Shown one piece after another: positions 45,706 to 58,500 of a stretch of 64,000 nucleotides of DNA. A program made the position numbers and the translations under genes. Below the pieces are notes generated by a model. It worked only from the letters and a program-made list of their open reading frames with translations, made no database searches and was not told the origin of the DNA. Source of the stretch: Sipunculus nudus. Lineage: Eukaryota; Annelida; Sipuncula; Golfingiida; Sipunculidae. Every line of letters begins with the position of its first letter. The first letter of the stretch is position 1. Where the stretch lies: contig CM049311.1 of the NCBI GenBank assembly GCA_026874595.1, positions 22,002,676 to 22,066,675 of the forward strand, written 5' to 3'.

Positions 45706-46392
45706 TTGCATTATACAAAAGTTTCCCAGCAAAACCACCCCAACACAATCTCAGTTTCTCGCATACGGCTGTTTAACACCATGTTAAGGGTCTTGCATTG
45801 GTCTGTGCCATAAAAAGGCATCCTGACCGGAAGTCCGATCGTGAGTCGAAACATGTGATGTTTCAGCCAGAGGGAATTTTTATTACATTTTTTGGACCAA
45901 GTCAGTCAGGGCATCATATGATTGGTAGGTGTTTTGAATCAGCCATGCACAGTGTCCCACGCGCTATGTTTATGTTGACACCTGAGATCGCGCCCGGTCC
46001 ACTGTTTTAACACTCGTTTACTGGAGTAAGAAAACGGTTTCAGGGCAATATTTTTGCAGGTATAAATCTATTTTAAAGGGAAGAATTAAGCTATTTGTGT
46101 TGTTAATTCAACATGCTTTATAAGTGATTGGGCCCTTTAAGGTAAATTAATAATTAACACTACAGAAACTATCAATGATTCTGAGGTCCGTTTGAGCTAG
46201 CACAATATTGCAGGTATAGTCGTCTCAACCTGGGAGAGCCAATCCTGTTTAATACCCATTGGAACGCCCCCCCCCCCCCGTTCCATCGGCGAGAACAGCA
46301 GTGCTATTAACATAGATTGAAAGCTCAATCCCCTGACGGCAAGACCATCCCCGTGCCCGATACCAGAAAACAAGGCTACTTGATAATCTCCA

Positions 46393-46410
46393 CATATATA
46401 TATATATATA
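46393..46410. repeat. Short (TA)n microsatellite
   Basis: About 18 bp of alternating TA; it interrupts otherwise GC-richer DNA. Confidence 0.85.
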
Positions 46411-46567
46411 AAGAGTCTGTGTGATAGTCCAGCACAGGCCGACAGCTACCACGGTCGGCTTCCACCCACAACTCCCAGCGTGCCGGATCAGCAGTGAGAC
46501 AGTAACCATGCTCTCCACTACCAAGACCCAAGGGAGGATACAGGAGTAGAGAATAGTGAGAAAAAAG

Positions 46568-46601
46568 GAGGGGGGGGGGGGCGGGGTTGGGGGGGGGGGG
46601 A
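46568..46601. repeat. G-rich run, quadruplex-capable
   Basis: Four or more G blocks (GGAGGG..., GCGGGGTTGGGG..., AGGG) in about 35 bp. The proline and glycine runs of the overlapping frames (46686-46249 minus, 46556-46852 plus) come from this tract. Confidence 0.85.
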
Positions 46602-47233
46602 GGGATGTAAGGGAGGCTGTTTGCCCCTTCAATAGTGTAGATAAACATTTGGAAAGGTTGCAAGGGTGTGGTAGTTCAAAATGCATAATGGGTGCGAAAT
46701 CTCTGTTTCTTTTTCGGTTTACACGCGTATTGTTCTATTTTCCAATTTGTCGAAAAAAGGGGCGCGCTCCCCCAAATCTACCTCAAAGACTGGTACCGAT
46801 GAAGACCATTAAAGATGAATGGGACGCAGTTGCATCCGTTTATATTACATAACAATGAAATAGATAGCCATGAGTACCAAAGTTTTTTTTACCTCGGTCG
46901 AGTCTCCTTTGGTAAATACATCTCGGCTGTTTTCAGGAAAGTCGTGCAAGACGTGCGGAAGAAATTTATGCCTCTCAGAAAATGTTATATTTCTTCACCG
47001 TATCTCCAATAAGACTAGGCATGGTAAATATACCAAGAAAAATAAGGAGAGTCTATGGCTTAAAAGAATGATCCCCATAAAATATCGTATATAAGAAAAC
47101 CTAGACTGCAAGGTTGTATTTTATTTTATATTCAGACACGTTTACTGTATTTTGACTCAGTGGGCCTCCTGTATGACTCTTCGAGAATAGCTTAAATTAT
47201 CTGAATCTTTCAATATATGCATGTTATAATGTA

Positions 47234-47443
47234 CGGTGGCTGATTTAGGACACAGAAAAAAAAATATTTATCTCGAGATCTCGAGATAACTCTTGACATA
47301 AAATTTCGCAAAAGAAAAATTAAGGAAGCAAATAAATATATCTCGCAAAAAAAAAATTAGGAAGCAAAAAAAATATATATATGCAAAAAAATTAGGAAGC
47401 AAAAAAATATAAATCTTGCAAAAAATAAAGATTTTAGGAAGCA

Positions 47444-47474
<31 letters not shown>

Positions 47475-48196
47475 GATTTCATCATTTTCCTTCGGCAAAA
47501 TGCTCTGCTTTGGTCTTAAAGTCACTATTCACCTGCCTTATTTATAGAATTTTTGTGATACCGGCTAAATCTGCATATACATATTGAAGAAGTGAAGGTA
47601 ATCCTTGCTGGTAATGGTTCTTATAACGCCACCTTATCGAATAAATATTTTATCTACAGGCTACTTGTTCACAAGGTACTAGAGCCAGTGTTACTGCACA
47701 GATAAAAACATGTAACCGAGTCATAGAAAGTTCCCTACTTGACGTTCGTTAGAGCATGTGAAGCAATGCAATATTTGTCATTTACAGAACTCTGTACTCT
47801 CTGAACTGAAGCCAGATGTTTCTGCCGGAAGTCTTTCTATTACGGTCCGTGGCCAATTTTGCACCCCCCCCCCCCCCCACACACACACACACACCCCGAC
47901 CCATGTTATAAACACGTGGATATAGACAAAGACACCGCTTTTACCCCATGGGATTGGCTCATTTTTATGAAAGGTTTAATAGATTATGTTAATTTGACTG
48001 ACGTCAGATATAAATGTCGGTCCCTTTAACTGTGTTTTGCTTTCGTCAATTAAGCATCGAATGGTTCTTACAACGCCCACGTATTTTTTTTTCATTGAAT
48101 TTTTTTTTTCTGCAGCATTTTTTTTGGTGAAAGTGTATGTCGAGATCTCGAGATGTTAAGAAATATTTTTCTTTTGTGTCCTAAATCAGCCACCGT
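47234..48196. mobile_element. Non-autonomous TIR element with TCGAGATCTCGA palindromes
   Basis: The left end reads TACGGTGGCTGATTTAGGAC then ACAGAAAAA...ATATTT and TCTCGAGATCTCGAGATA. The right end (to 48196) is its inverse, closing GTGTCCTAAATCAGCCACCG followed by TA. The termini are thus CGGTGGCTGATTTAGGACACA inverted repeats bordered by TA, fitting the TA target duplication of Tc1/mariner-type MITEs. The interior holds a 35-40-bp degenerate repeat of GCAAAAAAATTAGGAAGC (47305-47445), a TA run (47443-47471) and no coding region. The right third is repeated once more downstream. Confidence 0.7.
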
Positions 48197-48552
48197 AATA
48201 ATAACATTCTGGAAGTCTCGGAATGTTTTTAGTTCTGAAAGAGTTATGTTAATTTGACAGACGTCAGATATAAATGTCGGTCCCTTTAACTGTGTTTTTC
48301 TTTCGTCAATTAAGCATCGAATGGTTCTTACAACGCCCACGTGGACTTATTTATTTTTTATTTCATTAAATTTTTTTTCTGCAGCAAATTTTTTTTTGTG
48401 AAAGTGTATGTCGAGATCTCGAGATGTTAAGTCGAGATCTCGAGATACTATCTCGAGATCTGGAGATAAATATTTTTCTTTTGTGTCCTAAATTAGCCAC
48501 CGTAATAATAACATTCTGGAATTCTCGGAATGTTTTTAGTTCTGGAAGAGTT
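47988..48552 (+). repeat. Two-unit tandem duplication, 260 and about 305 bp
   Basis: GTTAATTTGAC, then GACGTCAGATATAAATGTCG and the stretch up to AGTTCTG-AAGAGTTAT occur at 47988-48247 and again at 48248-48552. The second unit is longer because the TCGAGATCTCGAGAT palindrome is present three times instead of once. Each unit ends with a copy of the element's right terminus (CCACCGTA at 48191-48197 and 48497-48504). Confidence 0.88.
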
Positions 48553-48939
48553 ATTTTTTTTTATTTTCGTATGTTTATTACATTTTGCGTTATGTAAACT
48601 TGTTATGCGTATTTTTTATTCCGCCGTTGGTTGGTTAGTATTCTATTCAGTTTGTCCGTAAGCAACTTTAATCTAAAACTTTTTTTTATCTAATTTTTGT
48701 GGAGGTAAACGTCTCCTTATTTTTAAATGCTAACTTACCTTTACAAATTATACGACAAATGCTTAAATCCTTTCAGTTTAGGACGAGTTGATCTTGCGGT
48801 AACAGGTGCTTCCTTTCATTTCATTTGATGCTGTTAACTAGGCCTGGTTATTACTGAAGCTGATTCCCCCATGCTGGATCATACCATCGAGGAAAGAACC
48901 ACTCGTTTGTTAGTGAAACACGGCTGTGGGGCTCAGCCT

Positions 48940-49035
48940 TCCGGGGGGGGGGGACTGGATCTATACAATCCTTAGCTGGGATTCGAACTCACGATCTACC
49001 CCTAGACCTAAAGGCCGATATCTTAAAGTCAAGTT
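48940..49035 (-). repeat. tRNA-derived SINE head
   Basis: The minus strand shows B box GAGTTCGAATCC (48990-48979) preceded by a tRNA-like segment, GACTTTAAGATATCGGCC, at A-box distance (about 49028-49011). An adjacent run of about 10 G (48943-48952 plus) lies downstream. The A box is imperfect. Confidence 0.55.
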
Positions 49036-49039
49036 AAGA

Positions 49040-50330
49040 GATACATGATGACATATTGTGGAGGGTTATGGTAACATCTGGGGAACAATCCTAAATTTCG
49101 AAAATAGCCTGAAACACCATGGTAATTTTGGTAAGGACTCTTTACCATTGCGAGACAACTTGTAAAACCCTGGGCTGAGGGCGAGACCCTTCTTACTTTT
49201 TATTAAGGACCACCTCTGATCCGGCGGGTTGAGAAGACCGGCGATGGAACCATAGAATTGGCGAATGGTGTTACACGTCTGTCGGCTTGCAAATAGTCCC
49301 TGTGCTTACATACACTAAAATTTGATTAAACCCCTATAATATTCCGGGTGTAGTGATCCAGAAGATCTGATCGAAAATAGTTTTTAACACATTGGCCTAT
49401 ACTAAGTCCCAATATATCAGTAATCTGTACTTCCATATACTAAATATCTCATAGACATTGCGAAACCATTTATCTATTGGGTGAACCTAGTCATTAAGTT
49501 TCCCAGGATCTCAGGTACAGGATGTATATGGAGAGTATAAGTAAATACCTCGAAATATGTTTACACGTGATGGGATAAACTAAATCGCAGAGGTCAGACA
49601 GTCAGGTGACGGGAGTCACAAGGGTAAACCTAAAAGAATCGTCTCAACAAGGCTACACTGGGGCTTATTGCAGAGCGCCAGACTTGAGTAAACGTGCACA
49701 TATGGCCATAGACGCCTCGTGTCGGGGCTAATTGGGCTCCTGCAGAACTTATCAGTGCTCATTCAGGGCTGGCCACAATCATGGGCAGAATATTATTAGT
49801 TATTCTACAAGTCATGCCGGAAACAGTAAAGCGGTTTTATATTACAACTGTTCATTATCCTGTCTGCCCCCGTCCACCACGCAGATTTACAAAACATTAA
49901 TACTGTACTTGTTACCCCCATCGGTGTATGGGATAATTACCTGATCTGCTCTTGATTTAGTATACACCGTTACGGTTATGTAGTTAGATAAGCTTGTGTC
50001 TTCAGCCGGTCTGCAGGTTTCGATCAATAGGTTTGAGACCCAGGTACAGTACCCCCTCCCTTGATCACACACAGGATCTAAGAGTTTAGCGGATGTTAGG
50101 AATAGATAACAAAAAAAGTAAGGATTCATGCGAAACAACGATATAAATAATGCAAATTGATATACATTGTGGAAAAACAGTCAAATATTACAACTTTAAA
50201 GTCAGATATTCACCTTTCTTATGTGTTAAATGTATGTGATTATTAGCTGATTTTGCGTACATATTTTAATGCAAAGAAGTAGTCTCTATTAAGAAAAGTT
50301 CTTTCACGCCTCTCTGGCGGATGCACGAGT
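49040..50330. other. Spacer, no gene recognised
   Basis: Frames 49732-49944 (plus) and 50138-49887 (minus) overlap on opposite strands and have no domain. Confidence 0.4.
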
Positions 50331-50338
50331 TTATTTAT

Positions 50339-50495
50339 TGTTACGAAGACGAATTGTTTAGAGGAAAAATCCCGGGCCGATCCAGAATTCGAACCCATAA
50401 CGGTGGCGCACAAGTCCGACGTACCAACCGCTTCGCTAGAAAGGCAAGCTTCACTAGCGAGACAGTTCGGTCCGCTTTTATGTCACCCCGTAACA
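50339..50495 (-). mobile_element. Solo LTR of the miniature (TRIM-like) element
   Basis: 157 bp, the same length as the intact LTR at 29337-29493 and similar throughout, from TGTTACGAAGAC (plus strand) to CACCCCGTAACA. It keeps the A box TAGCGAAGCGG (50438-50428) and a near-perfect B box GGGTTCGAATTC (50396-50385). Flanks are TTAT and TAAT, so the target duplication is not exact. The overlapping frames (50321-50647 and 50523-50341) are repeat shadows. Confidence 0.85.
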
Positions 50496-50499
50496 TAAT

Positions 50500-51510
50500 G
50501 TACATAATGTTAGTAATCACCATACATGCGCTAAAGTTGACAAGAAGAAAAAGCAGTCAACTTAAGGTGGTTGGTTGCATATGTGTGACGGTTGAAATGT
50601 CACTAATTACATGTCACTGGCGGGCAACGCATGTTATGAACACATGATTAGAACGAATAGCCTACTTTTGTGAAAGGTTCAAGGGGTTATCTTTTGTTAG
50701 ATGACGTCATACACCAGACTATGCCTCTTTGACACTGTATTTTTTACAACCTTTCTTCTCTTTCGAATTTATGACACTCTTAATTACTTTCAACTCAGTC
50801 GTTAAGCTATTTTGTTGCAGCCAAGGCTACCCTTAAATTTAATCCTCATTGTAAAATAATCTGTTTAAAAGAATAAATACTCTTTAACTTTACTGATATA
50901 AATATAACGGTGATAGTATACGAATAAACTACACGAAGCCTAACTTTGTAATTGAAATAAATATGCAATCTAAAGTACCAGCAGAATATCCATAATTTCG
51001 ACATGCGACCTGAGACATACGATATTTAGTGTGTATACAAAATAAGAGTTTTTGAAAATGGGAGAACTAAATCTGTCAGTGTTAGATAAGGGCACGTGGA
51101 TGCGACACGAACGTACTCCGAAGGCAGAATCCAGGCAGAACTAACTGCGGAAAGAGTTTGGTGGATGTGTATCGGCAAAAGTTTATTGAGGAATATATCA
51201 CACGCAAATCCACAACTTATCGTAGGATTAAAAAAGGCATTTTTCGATAAAAACACTAGATGCTATATAGGGAAGGATTTAATTTGTTCTTGCTGCAAAG
51301 CATATCATCTTAAAGAGTGATGCGTGGTTAGTATACCACCACATCAACTAATTTAGATTCATGAAGACAATGGGGTGGTAGTTTAAGTTATATATTTCCC
51401 ATCAGTTTTAAGAAATAAAGATGTCGATTGATTGTCTCGACAATCAACGATACTGTAATTCCTTGCATGTAACCAATAAAAATCACCACACGTTTATTTA
51501 TAGCTAGATT
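50500..51510. other. Spacer, no gene recognised
   Basis: AT-rich. The frames 51096-51320 (plus) and 51256-51026 (minus) overlap and have no recognised domain. Confidence 0.4.
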
Positions 51511-51511
51511 T

Positions 51512-52332
51512 TGTTACAGGTGCACTTTTTAAAGTGTGACACGGGCGTAACTCGTGTTGTAGCGCCCGTGTCTGGCCGCGTATTGCATTCTCAGTTTAAT
51601 CCGTACTGGTTGAAGTCTCGTTGTCATGCTAGCTTTGGGCTTTCTCGCTTGGGCGAGCTCACATGTGAACCCTAATATGTAGAGGCACAGCGATGTTTTT
51701 CTAGATGATTCATGTAACGCGAGTTTACTGTGTGTTGTGTTGGATTCTTTAGACTGTTCGAGAAGTGGAAAATTCTCGGCTTGGGGTGAGAAGTTATAAA
51801 TAGGGGGCTGTGTTTTAAACCGAGAGAGGGGAGAGAATATTCCAGCGGACACAGACGCGTGTATGTCAGTTTGTGGGACCTGTCCGATTATACAGTAATT
51901 TCAGGGATTCTACTATTACTAACTCTATACAATTTAATGCTGCCTGCCTGAAGTTTACTTTCTGGATTGTTACAAGAGCTTTACATTGGACTGTTGTTCT
52001 GCGAGAGGACTTGTGTGGACTTTTCATCCGGCTTATACATTTAAAAGGACTTATCGCTGTGACGGTCGTGGTATCCAGGTACAGTGCACTTTGTTTATTT
52101 TATTGTGTGATTGTATTGATTTGTTGTTATACCGCTGTTATACTGTTTAATTGTATTGATTTAGTGTATTGTACTGTTAGGGTTGTTTTAAGAATAAATT
52201 AAAGTTATTTGTTGACAAAAATCCACTGACTTCTTTATTCATTCCCCTAGACATTTCACGCCGCCTAGTGTTACAGAATCTGATTTTTTTTTATCTCCTA
52301 TACGTGATGTGTTGATATAAGGTTCCGTAACA
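51512..52332 (+). mobile_element. Solo LTR, copy B (821 bp)
   Basis: Same family as 35728-36510: starts TGTTACAGGTGC, ends GGTTCCGTAACA. TATAAATAG lies at 51795-51803 and AATAAA at 52193-52198. Flanking tetramers ATTT and ACTT do not match exactly, consistent with age. It differs from copy A by many substitutions and indels, including extra sequence near 51660 and near 51900. Confidence 0.87.
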
Positions 52333-52339
52333 ACTTGCA

Positions 52340-55300
52340 TTTGCAAATGCATATTAACATTTTTTTATATTTATATAGAATTTTTATAAAAATAATAAAA
52401 TAATAAACTTTATTAAAGTCATATAATACAATTAAAAGTCCTTATCACGACTTCACAAGTACGTTAATATTTCTAAAAATGTCCGGGAAAGTGATGTGTG
52501 CGTAATGTTGATTTATTAGTATATATAAGTAACCTATTAGGTAGTACTTTGTAATTTATAATCTTATGTAGTTGGAATGCTATGCCTGGTTCAAGTACTG
52601 AGGAAAATATACCTAGTCAAGACATTTCGGATAATAAATGCTTATACCTAGAATCATATATGGATATAAAGTGCTTGCTTTTATAAAGTTACATATTTAC
52701 ACAAGTATCGAAAGAGAGAATGTTTCAATTTCACATGATATAAATTTAATATATGCATTGGAACCTCGTGGCCTGAGAGTGTGCCTGCGATACAGTATAT
52801 ATCTCCAGTCAGGAGATGTTTCCTGGAACAGCACATCATGCAACTCGAGGACTGTGACATTCAATGCAGTACGGGTGAAATATAGATCGTTCTCTACCAA
52901 GTAGTTAAGCGAACTGAATAACAGACACCAGTCCAGCGAGGATGATTCTGGTTTCCGATTCGTCGGCCTCCAGGGGGTAACCCAGACCCTTAAACCTACT
53001 TTACCCCATCAGAGACTAATACGACACACCTGTATGCGGGGGAGGATTTCTGCTCGTAAGCGGTGGGAAAACAGGCTTTATCTTATCAGCTTAATCTGAT
53101 CCATGCTAAGAAAGATTTATGTTTCTCTTTCCCTTTGGCGCATACGCAGCAAAGGAACCTACTTGAACATGATGATAAAACATTTTATATATTTTGTGTT
53201 ATACAGGATTTAATGAGTCAGATTGGCAAAAACGCTGACTGTGTATTATGAACATACATTCTTTTATCTGAGATAAATACACAAGAATATCACTGTGTAG
53301 GCGTTTTTTTTGTCAATCTGAACCATTAAATATTGATAATATTTATAATTTATCTCTTTGTTGTAAAAAAACATACATGTTTATCGGAGGTAAATACACC
53401 AGAATATCCCAAAGCAATCCTTTAAACGGACAATTTTGTTTTTTATTAAATGTAGATATTTCGTTCTCGAATAATTAAATTTGTGACAGAAATGCTAAAT
53501 TTATTTAAATTGATTATTATCTATAGCAATTATATAGGACATCAATTTATTAATGATTTCTACTATATAAATACATCGAATATCGCTTATTCGGGCACAG
53601 CAAAGGAAAGTGTCACCAAAGGATTAATGACGCCCCATATATGCGGTAAGGCCCACGCATCTTCTCCTTCATGAGTGTGCAACAGATCATCAGGAAATAA
53701 TAATCAATATTACCCGATTAATTAATGAAAATAAAAATAACAGTAAAGGTGTGCTGAATTAATGAAAAATCGTCTCTCTCTGACAGATATGTACATTTGT
53801 AAATTATACATAGTGAAAACTCAAAATTACGAGCACCAACGGGACCTCGATAAAGCGAGGATATAAGCGAGGACTAATTCAAAGAGCAAAAAAGAATATG
53901 GACTGTGATAAACTGGTGGTGGCTTTATTCAGGTGATCGTTAAGGGAGGTTTTACTGTACTCGTTAGTGAAGCGAAGCGGAGCTCAGGTTCAGAAATCTT
54001 AAGTACGATTTCTACGTTTGATTTACTCGAATTAAAAAGATCACTGTCATCCATTATTTTCATATATTCGAAATCTCCACATCTGATTTTCGGATAAGCA
54101 CTTTTTGTGGTACTGTGTCTGGTTTAGGCCCACGCGCCATCTTATTTATTAGTGTGCCACTAGCTCTACTTCCGGAAATAGTCATCAGTCCTTTCTGAAC
54201 AGATAACAGTAAAGGTGTGCGAAACTAATAAAGAACTATTTATGTTTGTCATGGATATCTGATCAAACCATATGTAATATGCAACAGCAAAATATTGGCT
54301 TTTCTGTAATGAAGCATCGCTTAAGCTGTTTGATTGCTCACATAATACGCACACACAAACATACGTACATAACTCTGCCATTACCGAGCCATTACCGTAC
54401 TGACACGGGCTGTAAACTCTGTTTTATTAACTGCTGCAATCGAACAAGCTGGCTTTATTGAAGAAAGAAAGCCAGAATAAGCTGTGGATGCTGCCACAGT
54501 AGAGCTAGCAGCCAAGAGCATCAGTCAGGCCCGTCTCGATCCTGGACCTGCGTAATTAAACTTGCAACAAAACAGAAGTCAACAAGAGCGGCCTATCAGG
54601 TGCAACCAGCCCCATTTAATGGTTTATGTCGTGTGCGCATGCGCTGGATTGAGACGTTTACACTTCATATGAATTTACAAGGACTAACTATTAGACGGCC
54701 GTTTGATTACTTCGCAGTAACGGCTACTTTTCTATCCAAAATCCATGTTGGCCGCATCGGATTTAATCTTGTAGACTATAGAAGACGCCATGATAATTGA
54801 TTCGTTCGGTAAATGCGACACATTAATAATCGGGGCATTAATCAGCAATGTTCAACAAGTATCACCTATCCATACACAGACAGCAATGGTATATCTGCCG
54901 TGAAAATCTACCTAGGATATACACTGATATGCGTCATAGCACGGAGAAATAGCCTGGCAACGGGCGGTTGAATTATCTGATACGACACTGTCAGGTAAGT
55001 TTTTTGTTTAATATGCCCCTTTTGTATCACTGCCTCGATGATGTAATAGCTCAACTATGCCGTAGAGATGTATGTAATTGTTTGAGTATAGAATATTGTC
55101 TATATTATACAGCAATAGCGCTGTACACCTGGTAGGGGGAAATAATAAATTGGACTAGATATTACAGTACAGCCAGATACGTCTGACGGTCAAATGGCTG
55201 TATTTCACGAGAAAATATACACTGATGCGAATAAATAAAATTTGATATTATTAATGTATTTTTTAAATATGTTTATGCCACATACGACCATATTTACAAA

Positions 55301-55484
55301 TGATTTATTTTTTCTGCTGTTGTCCCCATCAAACCGACAAAACCTATAATATAATTATACATATAAATAATTAATAATATACATACATACATAAAGACAT
55401 TTATGGGATGAGTTGAAAAAAAGCATGTTCTTGTGATAAAAAGTCAAGTGTTTTAAGGCCCCTTTTAGTGGATTATAACATGCA

Positions 55485-55485
<1 letters not shown>
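52340..55485. other. Spacer, no gene recognised
   Basis: Mostly AT-rich. 54440-54800 is more mixed, with TAATTAA and CATTTAATGG motifs but no exon. All frames here are short, without domains or splice context. Confidence 0.35.

Positions 55486-55486
<1 letters not shown>

Positions 55487-55537
<51 letters not shown>
55487..55537. repeat. (TTA)n microsatellite
   Basis: About 17 uninterrupted TAT units. Confidence 0.95.
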
Positions 55538-55539
<2 letters not shown>

Positions 55540-58500
55540 TTATATACTTGTACTGTCAGTGTGTTTGTTTCTGTATATTATTCACTTTACAATATTGGTT
55601 GTATAATAACTGACATCAGCCAAATCTCTTCATCATAGAGAAGCACACAGGTATATTTACAGAACAAGTATTTATTAAGAGCAGACTTCTCTGAGCTGCG
55701 CCACAGGCAGATAACACGAAATCCTGGGGGAACAAGCTCTGTCCAACCGTTTAACCTTTTCACGGAAGATGAAGTTTTTTGTCGCAGCTACTCCGGCACG
55801 TCTCTGTCTGAGTCACAGCGGGGGCCTCTCATCTGTGGGGCGAAGGTCATGGACCCACAATCCTGTCCAAGCTTTTCAGGTTAAGAAGGAAAAAGCCAGT
55901 AAGGAGGATCTTTGAAGGCAGGTGTCGGCCAAATATATCCGCCATCTTTCGCGATTCATCTTCCGCTGCTCATCATGGACGCTGTAAAAAAGTTAATTCA
56001 CTCTAGCTCCAACTTTCCCAATTCGCCACTTGGAGTCTGAGTGTGTTTAGCGGGTCTTCCCCATCAATGCGGTCTATATGAATCCCCTCTCTCTCTCCGC
56101 TATCGGTATTAACGTCACCTTTCTGCACTTCATCAAAGCGCTTGAGACCTTTGCCGCGGACCTAACAGAAAAGCTTCTAAGCCAGACGTCTATACATTCC
56201 CAAACGGATGAGATTTTTTCATCTTTACGAAAAAAGTGTTTGAACAATGGAAAGTATTAGCTAAACCAACTGTCCAGTGTTCATATTGTCAATAATCTTC
56301 ATTGAACCATTAGGGATATCAATATTACAGCAAATGTTCAATATATAGTTACGTCATGTACATAAAACATTTATAAACATGAAATCGCTGAGACTACATC
56401 AATAGACGTTTAACCCACCTCACATTGGAGTCAAACAGACCAGAGAGTCTTAATATATTTTCTACGGAATTCTTTCCAGTTGTCAGGGGTCTGCCGTAAA
56501 AAACATGAAATTTCCATAACTGCAGTGCCTGGTATTTAGTTGAAATCAAACGTTAATTTATGAGGTGCAGTATTTTATAATAGTGTTTCATTGGTCATTT
56601 ATATCTTCAACTTTGGCACATTCACCAACGGTAACAAATTATGTCGAATTTTGAGAAGGCTTGTTTCTATATAATATGGATCGGGTCTTCGGGTATTAAG
56701 TTTTTGTTATTGACTCTGTGTGCAATATTTTCTTATGCATTAGCCACAACAACGGCTGGTCCGCTATGGTCACTTATTGTTTGTACAGGTAACATGAAGT
56801 TGAACATTTATCTGTATTTTAGTGCAATAGATCAAAGTAAAATAAACTATATCCGATCAAATTTGAATAGGATTCGCTCAGTACCAGATCTGTAATACAG
56901 TCGACCTGTGGATTATTCTTGCCTCGAAACGCATTGGGATTTATCAAATGTCCTGTCTGGATTACAAATGACAGCACACACTTTAGGAACTATTTGAAAT
57001 CGGTCCGTATGCAACCACGTAGCATAAATCAATCACTCTAAAGGCCTACAACGTGGCTGTCTGCGATGAGTGGGCCCAATAATGCAAAAGACACGCCGAG
57101 AGAAGAATTAGTGTGCAGCCTCTGAACTCTCGTGATCCGTAATTGCCCGCCTATGTTTCCTAATTATACAAATTAAGAGAGATAATCACCTACCTGTTGG
57201 TCTTAATAAACTTGCCGGTCTCACGACTTCTCCCGTTGACATGGGTGCCGTGTGTTTCGGTACATTCAACAGCAATAAACTACTTCCTACACATTGTACT
57301 ATTTACCCTTTAAACGATATTAAACAATTATTTTCTACCGAAAGTATGGTCACTTGCACAAATCCGATATCGTTAAATAAATTATCAGGAATAAACAAGT
57401 ATAGTTAACGGGTCCAATTTATCCATAGACATAACGCGAGCAAACCCACGGAATGCTAAAACAATCAAACAGATTGTTTTATAACAGTAGTGTCTCGTTA
57501 TTCGGTAACCTATTCAATCGGGAAATTGTCCGTCATGAATGTCGAAGTCTCCTTGTTTTGTCTACTTAATTTTTTTCTTGGTATTTATGTAGCTTTGTTA
57601 TTTTAATTTGACCATCCGTAAAATATTTGCGTCATATTGACCTTCTGACATTACGACCAGATTACTGGCCTGCCAGAGTGTCTTTACGTCTAGGTCTGGG
57701 GAACGCATTATAAGGCCCCATGAGGATCCAAATATTTTCGTCATTTTTTACAACACCTCATGGCTTACAGATACAGGTACAGATAAAGACCCGTTACCAT
57801 AGTGACGGGGTGTCAGTTTGGGTTGTGAGTTCACATGTATTCTCTTGTGTTGAATAATCACCCGTAGCATAATGTTGGATTATGGGTGGTTTTACCACAA
57901 TATGAATGCAACATGATGGAAACCACTGGGATGTACTTGTATCCCGACTGAAATAGGCTTACCAGCCCGATAATCATTGCCTACTGAGTCGGGTAAGCAC
58001 GGCTAATAATATATCAGACATTGACTCACCCGCTCTAATTAAAGGATTAACTGTTATGAAATCTATGGTACATTAATGAGCATTCCGGCTTTATTTAACT
58101 TTGTTTGTCACTAGTTTTCAGGTGAATATACCGATCGCCTATCGTCATTAATTGCAAATGCCTTGGCGAGTGAATGAGGGTATACTGTATTTTGTCTCCA
58201 TCGCCAGGGGCTTGTGGCTGGCGCTTCAGTGCCTGATCGGTTTAAATTGTCGGTCCCTGGACATTCACTAGTGATGATAATCTCAGAGTATAATCCAGGC
58301 TTTCATACATTAAATTATTCAAAACAATGTAGCACTACTTGTTTCAGCATAATATATGGGCATTATATTTGATTTCTCTTGAGGTCGCGGTTGCAGGTAT
58401 CTGATTCATGTATTCTAGTATGTTCATGTACCGATATTGTACATCGATGCAGCACAAACCCTGAAAGACAGGACAGCATTTCCCGGGGTAGAATTTGTGA

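Noticed and set aside
46249-46686. 145-codon minus frame with proline runs
   Set aside because: The proline runs are the reverse of a poly-G tract and a TA microsatellite supplies the Tyr-Ile run. No domain is present.
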